From SB11 sp964584305 (GTDB lineage Bacteria > Bacteroidota > Bacteroidia > UBA8524): a stretch of 64,000 nucleotides of DNA. The DNA lies in contig CAZOZL010000003.1 of NCBI GenBank assembly GCA_964584305.1, positions 62,001 to 126,000 of the forward strand, in the 5' to 3' direction. The stretch's first letter is position 1, and every line of letters begins with the position of its first letter. Below the pieces are notes generated by a model that worked only from the letters and a program-made list of their open reading frames with translations, was not told the DNA's origin and searched no databases. The translations under genes were made by a program, and so were the position numbers. Positions 52,976 to 62,562 of the stretch are shown piece by piece.

Positions 52976-54274
52976 TTATTGAAACTTGCCCCTAAGTTGA
53001 AGGCTTTTGGTTACTTTTAGTATCCCAATAACGTATGCTGCTATGCGCATAGTGGTGTTGTATTTTATGGTGGTACTCCAAACATTCTCAAAAGCCAATT
53101 TCATGGTTCTATCTGCACGGCGGTTCACCCGTTCTTTTGTCCAATAATACCCTAAGCGGTTTTGTACCCACTCAAAATATGAAACAGTTACCCCACCTGC
53201 ATTTGCAAGAATATCAGGTACAACAACAATACCTTTCTCGTGCAATATAGCATCAGCATCAGCAGCAGTGGGTCCATTCGCCCCCTCTACTATAAGTTTT
53301 GCATTAATGGTATGTGCATTATCTTTGGTAATAACATCTTCGAGGGCAGCGGGTATAAGCACATCAACAGCTAAGGTTAGCAGTTCATCTTTACCAATTT
53401 GTTCAGCCCCTTCAAAACCAGTAAGTGTTCTAAACTCTTCACGGTATTTAATAGCTGCCTCTATATTAATCCCTTCTTTATTATAATAATCGCCAGTGTT
53501 GTCTGATATTGCAACAATTTTTAATCCTTGCATTTCTAATAAGCGAGCAGAGTTACTGCCCACATTACCAAAACCTTGTATCGCGCAAGTAGATTTAGAA
53601 GGTATCATCCCCATTTTTCCCATAGCAGCACGGCAGGTTACCATTACTCCCCTGCCAGTGGCGGCAGCACGTCCCAAAGAACCTCCTAACAAAATAGGCT
53701 TACCAGTAACTACTGCGGGGGTGTCTTCTCCTTTAATTTTAGAAAACTCGTCCATTATCCAAGCCATTTCTTGGGCACCAGTATTTACATCAGGTGCGGG
53801 AATGTCTTTTTCAGGTCCAAACACATCGCTCATAGCTGCAGTATAGGCACGGGTAAGGCGTTCTTTTACAGTATCACTCATTTTAGTAGGGTCGCACTTT
53901 ATCCCTCCCTTTCCTCCGCCAAAAGGTATGCCCACTATGGCGCACTTCCATGTCATCCAAGCGGCAAGTGCTTTCACTTCGTTTTCGGTTACCCCCATAT
54001 CATAACGGATTCCTCCTTTTGAAGGACCTAAACTAGTAGAGTGAATTACCCTATACCCCTCAAAAACCTGTAAAGAACCATCATCCATAGTTATGGGTAA
54101 ATGCACCTTAACTATTTTTTTAGGATACTTTAAACTGTCGATAATATTTTTATCAATATTAATCAACTCAGGATCATCGTTTATTAGTTCAACGGCTTTG
54201 TCAAACCTCTTCATCATAGATTCAAGAGGGTCATTGTCGTTTTTGTCGATTGGAGCAGGCTCTTTATACGCCAT
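52976..54274 (-). CDS. Glu/Leu/Phe/Val dehydrogenase (glutamate dehydrogenase)
   Basis: A 432-residue amino-acid dehydrogenase, probably glutamate dehydrogenase, interconverting glutamate with 2-oxoglutarate and ammonia. It has GPSKGGIRYDMGVTENEVKA, the catalytic lysine in GIPFGGGKGGI, DVNTGAQEMAWIMDEF, the dinucleotide loop IQGFGNVGSNSA and EGANGPTAADAD. Coenzyme preference is not determined. It has a strong promoter and is transcribed alone. Confidence 0.92.
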   Translation of the reverse strand: MAYKEPAPIDKNDNDPLESMMKRFDKAVELINDDPELINIDKNIIDSLKYPKKIVKVHLPITMDDGSLQVFEGYRVIHSTSLGPSKGGIRYDMGVTENEVKALAAWMTWKCAIVGIPFGGGKGGIKCDPTKMSDTVKERLTRAYTAAMSDVFGPEKDIPAPDVNTGAQEMAWIMDEFSKIKGEDTPAVVTGKPILLGGSLGRAAATGRGVMVTCRAAMGKMGMIPSKSTCAIQGFGNVGSNSARLLEMQGLKIVAISDNTGDYYNKEGINIEAAIKYREEFRTLTGFEGAEQIGKDELLTLAVDVLIPAALEDVITKDNAHTINAKLIVEGANGPTAADADAILHEKGIVVVPDILANAGGVTVSYFEWVQNRLGYYWTKERVNRRADRTMKLAFENVWSTTIKYNTTMRIAAYVIGILKVTKSLQLRGKFQ

Positions 54275-54298
54275 AAGTGCTATCTATAAATTTGGGTG

Positions 54299-54329
54299 CA
54301 AATTTATCCTTTATAAAAAGTTAAACAAG
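54299..54329 (-). promoter_or_regulatory. Bacteroidota-type promoter of the glutamate dehydrogenase gene
   Basis: On the minus strand CTTG (54326-54329), 19 bp, then TAAATTTG (54299-54306). The -7 box is a perfect match and the -33 box has three of four bases. The ATG follows 24 nt later. Confidence 0.6.
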
Positions 54330-54510
54330 CATAATACTTTATACTTTTCGCACAAAACATTTGCTTAAAAAAATGTTCGCCCACGTTGTGCTTACTATAC
54401 ACTGTGTAAGTTAACATTTTTTAGCCGTCTATTTTCAAATTATGTTTCCTTTTATCCTCTCCGTAGCCTTAACTTATTTAAAGTAATGCGCGATAATTTT
54501 ATATTACAGA

Positions 54511-57327
54511 CTACTTGCTAAGGTACATTGATTTTTCTTTATAAAACTGGCGAAAAACAGGATCGTTTAAATCATCAATAAACAAAATAGCTTCTCCCGT
54601 CGATTTCATTTCAGGGCCTAATTCTTTGTTAACGTTAGGAAATTTATCAAACGAAAATACGGGTTGCTTAATGGCATAGCCTTTCAGTTTTTCTTCAAAG
54701 GTAAAGTCGGTAACTTTATTTGCCCCCAACATTACTTTGGTAGCAATATTTACATACGGTATTTGGTAAGCCTTACATATAAATGGTACTGTGCGTGATG
54801 CACGTGGGTTAGCTTCAATTACATATACTTTATCGTTTTTTATGGCAAATTGTATGTTGAGTAAGCCTATTACATTAAGTGCTTTTGCAAGTTGTATTGA
54901 GTATTCTGCCATTTGGTCTTTCACATTTTGCGAAAGGTTGAAAGGCGGCAAAACTGCCGATGAGTCTCCACTATGGATACCCGCAGGCTCAATATGTTCC
55001 ATCATGCCTATAATATGAACATTCTCGCCATCGCTAATGCTATCTGTTTCTGCTTCTTCTGCTCGGTCTAAAAAATGGTCAATTAATACCCTATTGCCTG
55101 GTAAATCACCTAAAAGGCCAATTACCGCATTTTCTAAATCCTCATCGTTTATTACAATTTTCATTCCCTGCCCGCCCAGCACATAGCTGGGTCGCACCAA
55201 AACAGGATAACCTACACGTTTAGCCACTTCTAATGCTTCGTCAGCATTAATAGCCACACCATAATCAGGATAAGGAATATTAAGGTCTTTTAGTAAGTCA
55301 GAAAAACGCCCTCTATCCTCTGCAATGTCCATATTATCATAAGAAGTACCTATAATTTTTATCCCTTTTTCGTGTAGTTTTTCTGATAATTTTAGTGCTG
55401 TTTGCCCGCCTAACTGTACTATCACCCCCTCGGGTTTTTCCATTTCAATAAGTTCAAACAAGTGCTCCCAATATACAGGTTCAAAATATAGCTTATCTGC
55501 CATATCAAAATCAGTTGACACGGTTTCGGGGTTGCAGTTTATCATTATGGCTTCATAGCCACACTCTTTGGCTGCTAAAAGCCCGTGAACACAGCTATAA
55601 TCAAACTCGATACCTTGCCCAATACGGTTTGGTCCCGAGCCTATAACAATAATTTTTTTCTTATCAGAAACAACTGATTCATTTTCTCCATCAAACGTTG
55701 AATAGAAATAGTTTGTACTGCTGGGAAACTCTGCCGAGCAGGTATCTACCATTTTGTATACTCTGTTTATACTTAGTTCTTTACGCTTTGCATACACCTC
55801 ATCTTCAGTACAGTTTTTAAGTAGTACGGCTATTTGGGCATCCGAGTATCCCTTTTGTTTTGCCTCTACCAATAAATCTTTAGGAATATTATCCAAGCTA
55901 AAGCGTTTTATTTCATTATCCGTTTTTACCAAGTCTTGAATTTGCATCAAGAACCAACGGTCTATTTGTGTGATTTTTTGTACTGTGGTGATAGGAATAC
56001 CTAATGAAATAGCATCTTTAATATAAAAAAGTCTATCCCACGAGGGTATCTCAAGTTTGTTAGTTATACGTTCTAAGTTGGTCTCTTGCTTACCGTCTGC
56101 GCCTAAACCTATTTTGTTAATTTCTAATGACTGACAGGCTTTTTGCAGTGCCTCTTGAAAGCTGCGCCCAATAGACATTACCTCGCCTACCGATTTCATT
56201 TGAAGCCCTAAGCGAGAGTCTGCTTCTTTAAATTTATCAAAATTCCAGCGAGGGATTTTTACGATAACATAATCTATTGCAGGCTCAAAAAATGCTGAGG
56301 TTATTTTGGTAACAGGGTTTTTAAGTTCATCAAGTGTAAAGCCCAATGCCAGTTTAGCAGCAATTTTAGCAATAGGGTAGCCTGTTGCTTTTGATGCCAG
56401 TGCTGATGAACGTGATACACGCGGGTTTATCTCTACCGAAATAATATTTTCATTTTCGGGATTAACTGCAAACTGTACATTACAGCCTCCTGCAAATGTG
56501 CCAATAGAGCGCATCATTTTAAATGCCATGTCGCGCATTTTTTGAAAACATTTATCGCTAAGGGTCATGGCGGGGGCAACAGTAATACTGTCGCCTGTAT
56601 GTATCCCCATGGGGTCAAAATTCTCGATAGTACAAATTACCGCTATATTATCGTTCTTATCTCGTAATAGCTCCAGCTCATATTCTTTCCAGCCAAATAC
56701 TGCTTTTTCTACTAATACCTCGTGTGTAGGCGATGCTTGTAAGCCTCTACTTAGGGCTGCATCAAATTCTTCTTTTTTCCATACAAAACTACCGCCTGTT
56801 CCTCCAAGCGTGTATGATGGACGAATAACTAAAGGGTAGCCTATATTTTGTGCTGCTTCTTTTCCTTCTAAAAATGAGTTGGCTACTTTTGACGGAGCTA
56901 CATCAATTTCTAAATCAATCATTAGTTGGCGGAACTGCTCACGGTTTTCAGTCTTTTCTATGGCATCAATATCAACCCCAATAATTTTTACATTATACTT
57001 TGTCCAAATCCCTAATTCGTCTGCTTCTTTACAAAGGTTAAGGGCTGTTTGCCCTCCCATTGTGGGTAGTACTGCATCTATTTTACGCTCTTTTAATATT
57101 TTTTCTAATGATGTAGTTGTAAGGGGTAATAAATATATTTTATCCGCCGTTACAGGGTCGGTCATTATAGTAGCAGGGTTAGAGTTGATGAGTGTAACAT
57201 TAACGCCCTCTTCTTTTAATGAGCGAGAAGCCTGGCTTCCTGAATAATCAAACTCACAGGCTTGCCCTATAATAATAGGCCCACTGCCTATAATAAGGAC
57301 AGATTTTATTGAGGTATCTTTTGGCAT
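54511..57327 (-). CDS. carB: Carbamoyl-phosphate synthase large subunit, without the MGS domain
   Basis: Makes carbamoyl phosphate for pyrimidines and arginine. The 938 residues contain two ATP-grasp halves: the first starts SVLIIGSGPIIIGQACEFDY, the second IVIGSGPNRIGQGIEFDYSC; both have the metal-binding ends (VEINPRVSRSSALASKATGY, VIEANPRASRTVPFICKAYQ) and the oligomerisation domain between them. The product stops shortly after MKSTGEAILFIDDL, so the C-terminal methylglyoxal-synthase-like allosteric domain (about 130 residues in E. coli, total 1073) is absent. I believe this short form is normal in part of the Bacteroidota. carA is not in the window. Confidence 0.94.
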   Translation of the reverse strand: MPKDTSIKSVLIIGSGPIIIGQACEFDYSGSQASRSLKEEGVNVTLINSNPATIMTDPVTADKIYLLPLTTTSLEKILKERKIDAVLPTMGGQTALNLCKEADELGIWTKYNVKIIGVDIDAIEKTENREQFRQLMIDLEIDVAPSKVANSFLEGKEAAQNIGYPLVIRPSYTLGGTGGSFVWKKEEFDAALSRGLQASPTHEVLVEKAVFGWKEYELELLRDKNDNIAVICTIENFDPMGIHTGDSITVAPAMTLSDKCFQKMRDMAFKMMRSIGTFAGGCNVQFAVNPENENIISVEINPRVSRSSALASKATGYPIAKIAAKLALGFTLDELKNPVTKITSAFFEPAIDYVIVKIPRWNFDKFKEADSRLGLQMKSVGEVMSIGRSFQEALQKACQSLEINKIGLGADGKQETNLERITNKLEIPSWDRLFYIKDAISLGIPITTVQKITQIDRWFLMQIQDLVKTDNEIKRFSLDNIPKDLLVEAKQKGYSDAQIAVLLKNCTEDEVYAKRKELSINRVYKMVDTCSAEFPSSTNYFYSTFDGENESVVSDKKKIIVIGSGPNRIGQGIEFDYSCVHGLLAAKECGYEAIMINCNPETVSTDFDMADKLYFEPVYWEHLFELIEMEKPEGVIVQLGGQTALKLSEKLHEKGIKIIGTSYDNMDIAEDRGRFSDLLKDLNIPYPDYGVAINADEALEVAKRVGYPVLVRPSYVLGGQGMKIVINDEDLENAVIGLLGDLPGNRVLIDHFLDRAEEAETDSISDGENVHIIGMMEHIEPAGIHSGDSSAVLPPFNLSQNVKDQMAEYSIQLAKALNVIGLLNIQFAIKNDKVYVIEANPRASRTVPFICKAYQIPYVNIATKVMLGANKVTDFTFEEKLKGYAIKQPVFSFDKFPNVNKELGPEMKSTGEAILFIDDLNDPVFRQFYKEKSMYLSK

Positions 57328-57407
57328 AACAGAATTTAATAGGGTTGGTGAAACCTAAAATTGGGCGAAGATAATAGGAAATGGAATAATGCAAAGGATT
57401 AAAAATA

Positions 57408-57441
57408 AAAAAACCTTAAAGAATTTTCTTTAAGGTTTTTT
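57408..57441 (-). terminator. Terminator of the Kelch/Ig T9SS cargo gene
   Basis: AAAAAACCTTAAAGAA/TTCTTTAAGGTTTTTT form a 16-bp stem with a 2-base centre; on the minus strand it lies 22 bp after the gene's stop codon and its T-rich arm continues into a T-run. Confidence 0.85.
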
Positions 57442-57462
57442 ATAGTGTTTCAATGAAAAAAA

Positions 57463-60400
57463 CTATTCTTTAATAAGTTTGCCTACATATGTTTTACCAT
57501 CATTTGATGATACAGTAACATAGTATATACCTTGGCTTAATCCGCTAACATTTAGTGAGAACATTGTGGTATTTGAGAAAGGTATAACATTTATTTGTTT
57601 ACCTACTATATCAAATACTTTTACTGTTCCTGCTTTGATACCATTCGGTATTTCAACATCTACCAAAGTAGTGGCAGGGTTTGGATACAATTTAATGTTG
57701 CCAGCATTTATTTCGGCTACACCTACTAATGCAGGAAACCAAAAGAATGGGTCGGATAATTCTGATATACAACCATCTTTGCTAACCCTTACCCTATAAT
57801 CTCCAATTCTTGTTATGTTAAGGAGGGTTTGTTGGATAAAAGAAGGTTCGAATACATTATCAATATACCAGCGATAAACATCGCCATTTACACTAGATTG
57901 CAAACCTTTACTCCCAAATGGATTAACGACAGGTTTTGCTGGAATAGGTTTAACAATTAGTTTTCCTGAGTCTGATAAAACTTGAGTAAAAGGACCTGTT
58001 GAAACTAAACAGTGATAAAAACCTTCATCGGCAGGTTTAACGTTTGATATCACTACTGTTCTTTTGTCAGCACCTGATATGTTTCCGCCGTTTATCAGTT
58101 TCACAGCATCTTTAAACCACTCGTATTTAATATTTGAGCCATCTACTTTTACAGAGAAGAAAGCTGTAGAACCATCACAGTCAGAACTACTATCAGCGGG
58201 TTGTTGTGTGATAACAGGTTGAGGGGCTATTTCTAATAAACCAAGTAAAGAGTTTTGTTTTACCCCACAATCGCCTATCACTTCACACCTATAAAACCCT
58301 ACATCGCCCAGTTTAAGACTTTTTATGGTTAATGAATCTGTATCGGCACCGTCATATTTGGCACCATTAGCTAATAATGTATTTCCTTTAAACCACTCAA
58401 ACTTAAGGTTAATTCCTTGTGTTATTGCTTTAAATCCAATATCAACAAACTCAACAGTATCCACATTTACAGGATGCTCTAATATTCTAGTACTTAAAAA
58501 GAAATTAAGTTTTGCAGAATCAGAAAGTGTTCTTGAACCACAATTTTCAAAAACCATACATCTATACCAACCACTATCTGTTAGCTTAGTAGGTTTAATT
58601 ACTAAGGAAGGAGTGTTTGAACCCGTAATAAAAGGACCGTTTCTAATAGTATCTTTACCCTTCATCCAACGGTAATTTAGCTTAGTACCCATTACTGCTA
58701 TCGCAAATGTTTTGATAGAGCCTTCACAAATGGTATCACTTGTGGTTTGCATTGTTATTGATGGGGGAGGAATATTTGCAACTACTAACTGAACTGCTGA
58801 AGAAGTTAATGTGGGCGCACATTTACCAGAAATTTCAACTGTATAATTTCCTGCATCAGTTGCAGTTGCCAAGTTAATTAATAGCGAGTCGTTATCAGCA
58901 CCCATAATATTAGGTCCGTTGATTACTTCCACTCCATTTTTCTTCCATAGGTATTCTAAATCTGTACCTACAGCACTTACCCGTATAAGTGCAGGTGCTT
59001 GCAGGCAGGTTGTATCAGCAAGTGGTGGGCTTAAAAAACTAGGAACTTGATCAATTCTAAATGAGGCTATGGTTGGATTCCCCGTCATTTTAGTATCTGA
59101 GGAAAGTATTCTAAACTTGTAGCTGTTACCCTCTAATGTTGAGGTGGGAATAGTAAATTTAATTTTACCACTAGCATTTGAAGAAGAAAGTACGGCGGCA
59201 GTTACAGGAAAGAAGAAACTTCCTAGTGAATCAGAAATTTGTACGGTAAATTGGTTAAAACCACTAATGGGCACGCCATTAGATACTTTATATTCAATCT
59301 CAATCTCTTCGCCACCACAAAATGGACCAGCAGGAATTTTGGTAATAGACACACGGTTAGTATCCACTATCCACTTAAAAATATTATCATAACTTTCTGT
59401 TACTCCTGCACCAAGACCAAAGTATCCAAATCTGGCTGTTATCCCTCCAATGCTTAATGAACGTGCTGAGTCGGGCAAATCAGGCAATCTATCCCAAGTT
59501 TTAGAAATGTCATTATATTCATAAAAATCTTTTCTGGGCAAACCATCGTTGCCACCCGCTATATAACCTAAGAAACCAAGGCTAAAGCTAGATGCTCCAA
59601 AACGGTTAGATGCTGGAAAGTCTGTTGTTCTTGTCCAATCATCTGCTATAGGGTCATAAACATAAAAGTCATCGTACATAACTCCCATTACAGAGTCGCC
59701 TAATCCTAATCCTACTAATGCCTTATCTCTTAAAGCAAACGCACTAGCAAAGGCACGCCCTTGACCTGGGAAACTATCTTTTTGAGTCCATGTATCACTA
59801 GAAGGGTCATACTCCCAAAAATCTTGAAGATAGTCTAAACTATCAGTATAAGTGTAATCAACCGTTCGCTCAAGCACTTGCCTAAACACCGTTTCGATAG
59901 CAAAAACTGGCGGAGGACCTGGTGCAATTTGTACGTGCAAAATACTATCAATATAAGGACCTAAAGTAACGGAAGAACCTAACGAAGTATCAATATCTAT
60001 TTTCGGATTGCCGTACCCTAAACCAACATATCCTTTACCGTTTAAACCAAAACCTATGGCATAAGCTCTACCCCCCATAGAGGTATCTGGTATATCCGCT
60101 TTCTGTGTCCATGTATCAAGCGCAGGGTCGTATTCCCAAAAATCAAATAATAAAGAATCTCCGTTAGCATTTGTATAGTTAAAGGTAGTATTTGTTTTTT
60201 GCCAAGTATCAGGACCTGTTGATATTAATACATTAGCAGTATCTGCGAAATATAGTGAAGTACCTACCGAGTCAGGTTTTGCAAAATTTCTTCCGCCGCC
60301 TATATATCCTTTATTGCCTATACTAAAACTAACTGCACCAATACGCAATTTACCTGGGAACTTAGCTTTTCTTGACCATGTTTGAGCCAAAGTATCATAC

Positions 60401-60645
60401 TCGTAGGTAGTAGGAATAAGTTTACCTCTAAAAAACCAGCTAGTAGTATCGCCCGTTATTACATAAATTTTACTTCCAATAGCAAATGATGCCGCAGAAT
60501 GCAAGGCAGTATCAATATCAGGCAACCCTGTCCATATATTAGCAATATCGGGGTTTATTGGTGGTGGAGGTTTTAGTTGCCCCAAAGTTAAGTTGGTGAA
60601 ACCTGCTACAAGAGCGATTAGTAAAGTTAGTATATATTTTTTCAT
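57463..60645 (-). CDS. Large secreted Kelch-propeller / Ig-like protein with T9SS sorting domain
   Basis: A 1060-residue protein with a signal peptide (MKKYILTLLIALVAGFTNL, then TLGQ). Residues about 35-430 hold Kelch-type repeats with the FWEYDPALDTWTQKADIPD and GGRAYAIGFGLNGKGYVGLG patterns, probably a beta-propeller. Residues about 440-540 form an all-beta domain, followed by four Ig-like domains (about 545-910) with the D-x-G-x-Y-x-C signature (DSGWYRCMVFENCG, DVGFYRCEVIGDCG, DEGFYHCLV, DAGNYTVEI). The last 80 residues (IKLYPNPATTLVDVEI to GKTYVGKLIKE) are a type A T9SS sorting domain. It is likely a surface adhesin or carbohydrate-binding protein. Confidence 0.88.
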   Translation of the reverse strand: MKKYILTLLIALVAGFTNLTLGQLKPPPPINPDIANIWTGLPDIDTALHSAASFAIGSKIYVITGDTTSWFFRGKLIPTTYEYDTLAQTWSRKAKFPGKLRIGAVSFSIGNKGYIGGGRNFAKPDSVGTSLYFADTANVLISTGPDTWQKTNTTFNYTNANGDSLLFDFWEYDPALDTWTQKADIPDTSMGGRAYAIGFGLNGKGYVGLGYGNPKIDIDTSLGSSVTLGPYIDSILHVQIAPGPPPVFAIETVFRQVLERTVDYTYTDSLDYLQDFWEYDPSSDTWTQKDSFPGQGRAFASAFALRDKALVGLGLGDSVMGVMYDDFYVYDPIADDWTRTTDFPASNRFGASSFSLGFLGYIAGGNDGLPRKDFYEYNDISKTWDRLPDLPDSARSLSIGGITARFGYFGLGAGVTESYDNIFKWIVDTNRVSITKIPAGPFCGGEEIEIEYKVSNGVPISGFNQFTVQISDSLGSFFFPVTAAVLSSSNASGKIKFTIPTSTLEGNSYKFRILSSDTKMTGNPTIASFRIDQVPSFLSPPLADTTCLQAPALIRVSAVGTDLEYLWKKNGVEVINGPNIMGADNDSLLINLATATDAGNYTVEISGKCAPTLTSSAVQLVVANIPPPSITMQTTSDTICEGSIKTFAIAVMGTKLNYRWMKGKDTIRNGPFITGSNTPSLVIKPTKLTDSGWYRCMVFENCGSRTLSDSAKLNFFLSTRILEHPVNVDTVEFVDIGFKAITQGINLKFEWFKGNTLLANGAKYDGADTDSLTIKSLKLGDVGFYRCEVIGDCGVKQNSLLGLLEIAPQPVITQQPADSSSDCDGSTAFFSVKVDGSNIKYEWFKDAVKLINGGNISGADKRTVVISNVKPADEGFYHCLVSTGPFTQVLSDSGKLIVKPIPAKPVVNPFGSKGLQSSVNGDVYRWYIDNVFEPSFIQQTLLNITRIGDYRVRVSKDGCISELSDPFFWFPALVGVAEINAGNIKLYPNPATTLVDVEIPNGIKAGTVKVFDIVGKQINVIPFSNTTMFSLNVSGLSQGIYYVTVSSNDGKTYVGKLIKE

Positions 60646-60682
60646 AGAGATTAGTACGTAAAATTAGCCAATTCTATTTTTA

Positions 60683-60690
60683 CAAAAATA
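60683..60690 (-). promoter_or_regulatory. -7 promoter box of the Kelch/Ig gene
   Basis: On the minus strand TATTTTTG matches TAnnTTTG, 37 nt before the ATG, within a small hairpin CTATTTTTGTAAAAATAG. Confidence 0.4.
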
Positions 60691-60839
60691 GAAAAAAATG
60701 ACGTTTATAAAAGGTTTTACCCTTATTACTCCAAATTGTTCTTCTATCAATGTATTTAATATTAAAGACGTAAGATACGATAATGGGTTGCATAAAGGCT
60801 TAACTTTTTAAAAAAACTTTTATTGTGGTCTCTAACTAC

Positions 60840-60847
60840 TATTTTTG
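60840..60847 (+). promoter_or_regulatory. -7 promoter box of the M20 dipeptidase gene
   Basis: TATTTTTG matches TAnnTTTG, 35 nt before the ATG. Confidence 0.45.
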
Positions 60848-60882
60848 CGGGAGAGTAAAACGACTATTTAAATTATAATACT

Positions 60883-62250
60883 ATGACACCACTTGATTAC
60901 ATAAACGAGAACAAACAACGCTTTTTGGATGAACTTTTTGAGTTGCTCAGAATACCCTCTATTAGTGCTGATTCTGCATTTAAAGGGGAGGTACAGAAAG
61001 GGGCAGAGTTTGTTTGTGAAAAACTAAAAGAGGCTGGAGCAGATAATGTTACTGTGTACGCAACAAAAGGGCATCCTATTGTGTACGGTGAGAAAATTAT
61101 AGACCCCGCTTTACCCACTGTATTAACCTACGGGCATTACGATGTGCAACCCTCTACCCCCGATGATTTGTGGAATACCCCACCGTTTGAACCAACTGTG
61201 CGAGATGAAAAAATATACGCCAGAGGTGCTGCTGATGATAAAGGGCAATTTTATATGCACCTGAAGGCATTTGAATACATGATGAAAACAGAAAATTTGC
61301 CTTGCAATGTTAAGTTTATGATAGAGGGTGAAGAGGAGGTAGGTTCTGCTAACTTGGCAACTTTTATTGTTGAAAAAAAGGAGATGCTAAAGGCAGATAT
61401 GGTGCTTATTTCTGATACTTCTATGATTGCAAACGATGTGCCTTCTATTGATGTTGGGCTTAGAGGCTTAAGCTATGTAGAGGTGGAAGTTACTGGTCCA
61501 AATCGTGATTTACACTCAGGGGTGTATGGAGGTGGTGTAGGCAACCCTATTAATATTTTATGCCAAATGATTACCAGTATGCAAGATGAAGACGGGCGTA
61601 TTGTTGTTGATGGTTTTTATGATAATGTAACCAAAGTGAGCGATGCAGACCGTGCTGAACTTGCCAAAATTCCATTTGACTTAGAAGCCTATAAAAAAGA
61701 TTTAGAAATTGATGCTGTAAATGGCGAAAAAGGATATAGTACTATTGAGCGTACAGGCATTCGCCCAACGCTTGATGTAAATGGGATTTGGGGTGGCTAT
61801 ATTGGCGAAGGCTCTAAAACAGTATTACCCTCAAAAGCATTTGCAAAAATATCTATGCGTTTAGTACCCCATCAATCATCAGAAGAAATTACCGAAAAAT
61901 TTACGAAGCATTTTACTAAAATAGCACCGCCTTCCGTTAAGGTGGAAGTACGCCCACACCATGGTGGAGAACCTGCGGTAACGCCTACGGACTCTATCCC
62001 TTATAAAGCGGCAAGCAAAGCTATGGAAACTACTTTTGGCAAAAAACCAATACCCACACGTGGGGGAGGTAGTATTCCCATAGTAGCATTGTTTGAAAAA
62101 GAATTAGGGCTTAAATCTGTGTTAATGGGTTTTGGTTTAGATAGTGATGGCTTACACTCGCCAAATGAGCATTACGGTATTTTTAATTACTTAAAAGGAA
62201 TTGAAACTATACCTTACTTTTTCAAGAACTTTGCAGAAATGAGCAAGTAA
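60883..62250 (+). CDS. M20-family metallodipeptidase
   Basis: Cytoplasmic di-zinc peptidase of 455 residues, closest in layout to carnosinase/CNDP-like dipeptidases. It has the first metal motif LTYGHYDVQPSTPDDLW, the bridging Asp in YARGAADDKGQFY, the catalytic EGEEEVGS, the DTSMIAND stretch, the dimerisation domain (SYVEVEVTGPNRDLHSGVYG) and the last ligand in GLHSPNEHYG. It should release amino acids from dipeptides. It has no signal peptide and is transcribed alone. Confidence 0.92.
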   Translation: MTPLDYINENKQRFLDELFELLRIPSISADSAFKGEVQKGAEFVCEKLKEAGADNVTVYATKGHPIVYGEKIIDPALPTVLTYGHYDVQPSTPDDLWNTPPFEPTVRDEKIYARGAADDKGQFYMHLKAFEYMMKTENLPCNVKFMIEGEEEVGSANLATFIVEKKEMLKADMVLISDTSMIANDVPSIDVGLRGLSYVEVEVTGPNRDLHSGVYGGGVGNPINILCQMITSMQDEDGRIVVDGFYDNVTKVSDADRAELAKIPFDLEAYKKDLEIDAVNGEKGYSTIERTGIRPTLDVNGIWGGYIGEGSKTVLPSKAFAKISMRLVPHQSSEEITEKFTKHFTKIAPPSVKVEVRPHHGGEPAVTPTDSIPYKAASKAMETTFGKKPIPTRGGGSIPIVALFEKELGLKSVLMGFGLDSDGLHSPNEHYGIFNYLKGIETIPYFFKNFAEMSK

Positions 62251-62269
62251 AACTTTAGAGTAGCTTACC

Positions 62270-62297
62270 ATAGCGATAGGTTGAAACCTTCCGCTAT
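62270..62297. repeat. Fragment of the REP-like element
   Basis: ATAGCGATAGGTTGAAACCT, ending in CCGCTAT, forms a hairpin with the GGTTGAAACC core found in the other copies. Confidence 0.5.
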
Positions 62298-62301
62298 AAG
62301 A

Positions 62302-62345
62302 ATTACAACACAAAGGCGGACTTAAGTCCGCCTTTGTGTTGTAAT
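62302..62345. repeat. Perfect 44-bp palindrome
   Basis: Two 22-base arms, ATTACAACACAAAGGCGGAC plus TT and its exact reverse complement, meet at CTTAAG without any loop. It lies 51 bp after the dipeptidase stop. Transcribed, it would fold into a very stable hairpin; the right arm ends in GTGTTGTAAT and has no T-run. Confidence 0.9.
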
Positions 62346-62415
62346 GGGTAAGAATAAGATTTTAATTCTATTTTTATGGCAAGCACAGCACTTATACGTA
62401 CTGGTATAAACAGAC

Positions 62416-62539
62416 CTGCCCGTGCCGTTTAGGAGAGCTTTGCCAACCTAAGAGGGGTTTTTACAGTAGGTTGAAACCTGCTGCAATTCATAACCTTAAC
62501 AATAACTTTTATGAATAGAATAGGCATGAATGCCTATTT
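62416..62539. repeat. REP-like interspersed element, copy 3 (reverse orientation)
   Basis: CCTGCCCGTGCCGTTTAGG, then AGGTTGAAACCTGCTGCAAT, TCATAACC, TTTTATGAATAGAATAGG and CATGAATGCCTATT follow the reverse order of copies 1 and 2. It lies between the dipeptidase and ribE genes, which are convergent. Confidence 0.75.
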
Positions 62540-62562
62540 GTTTATTTTGTTTAGTGAAGTTC

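Noticed and set aside
54511..57327. carB as a truncated pseudogene
   Set aside because: Both ATP-grasp halves are intact, the stop is clean, and a short CarB is, as far as I know, usual in part of this phylum.
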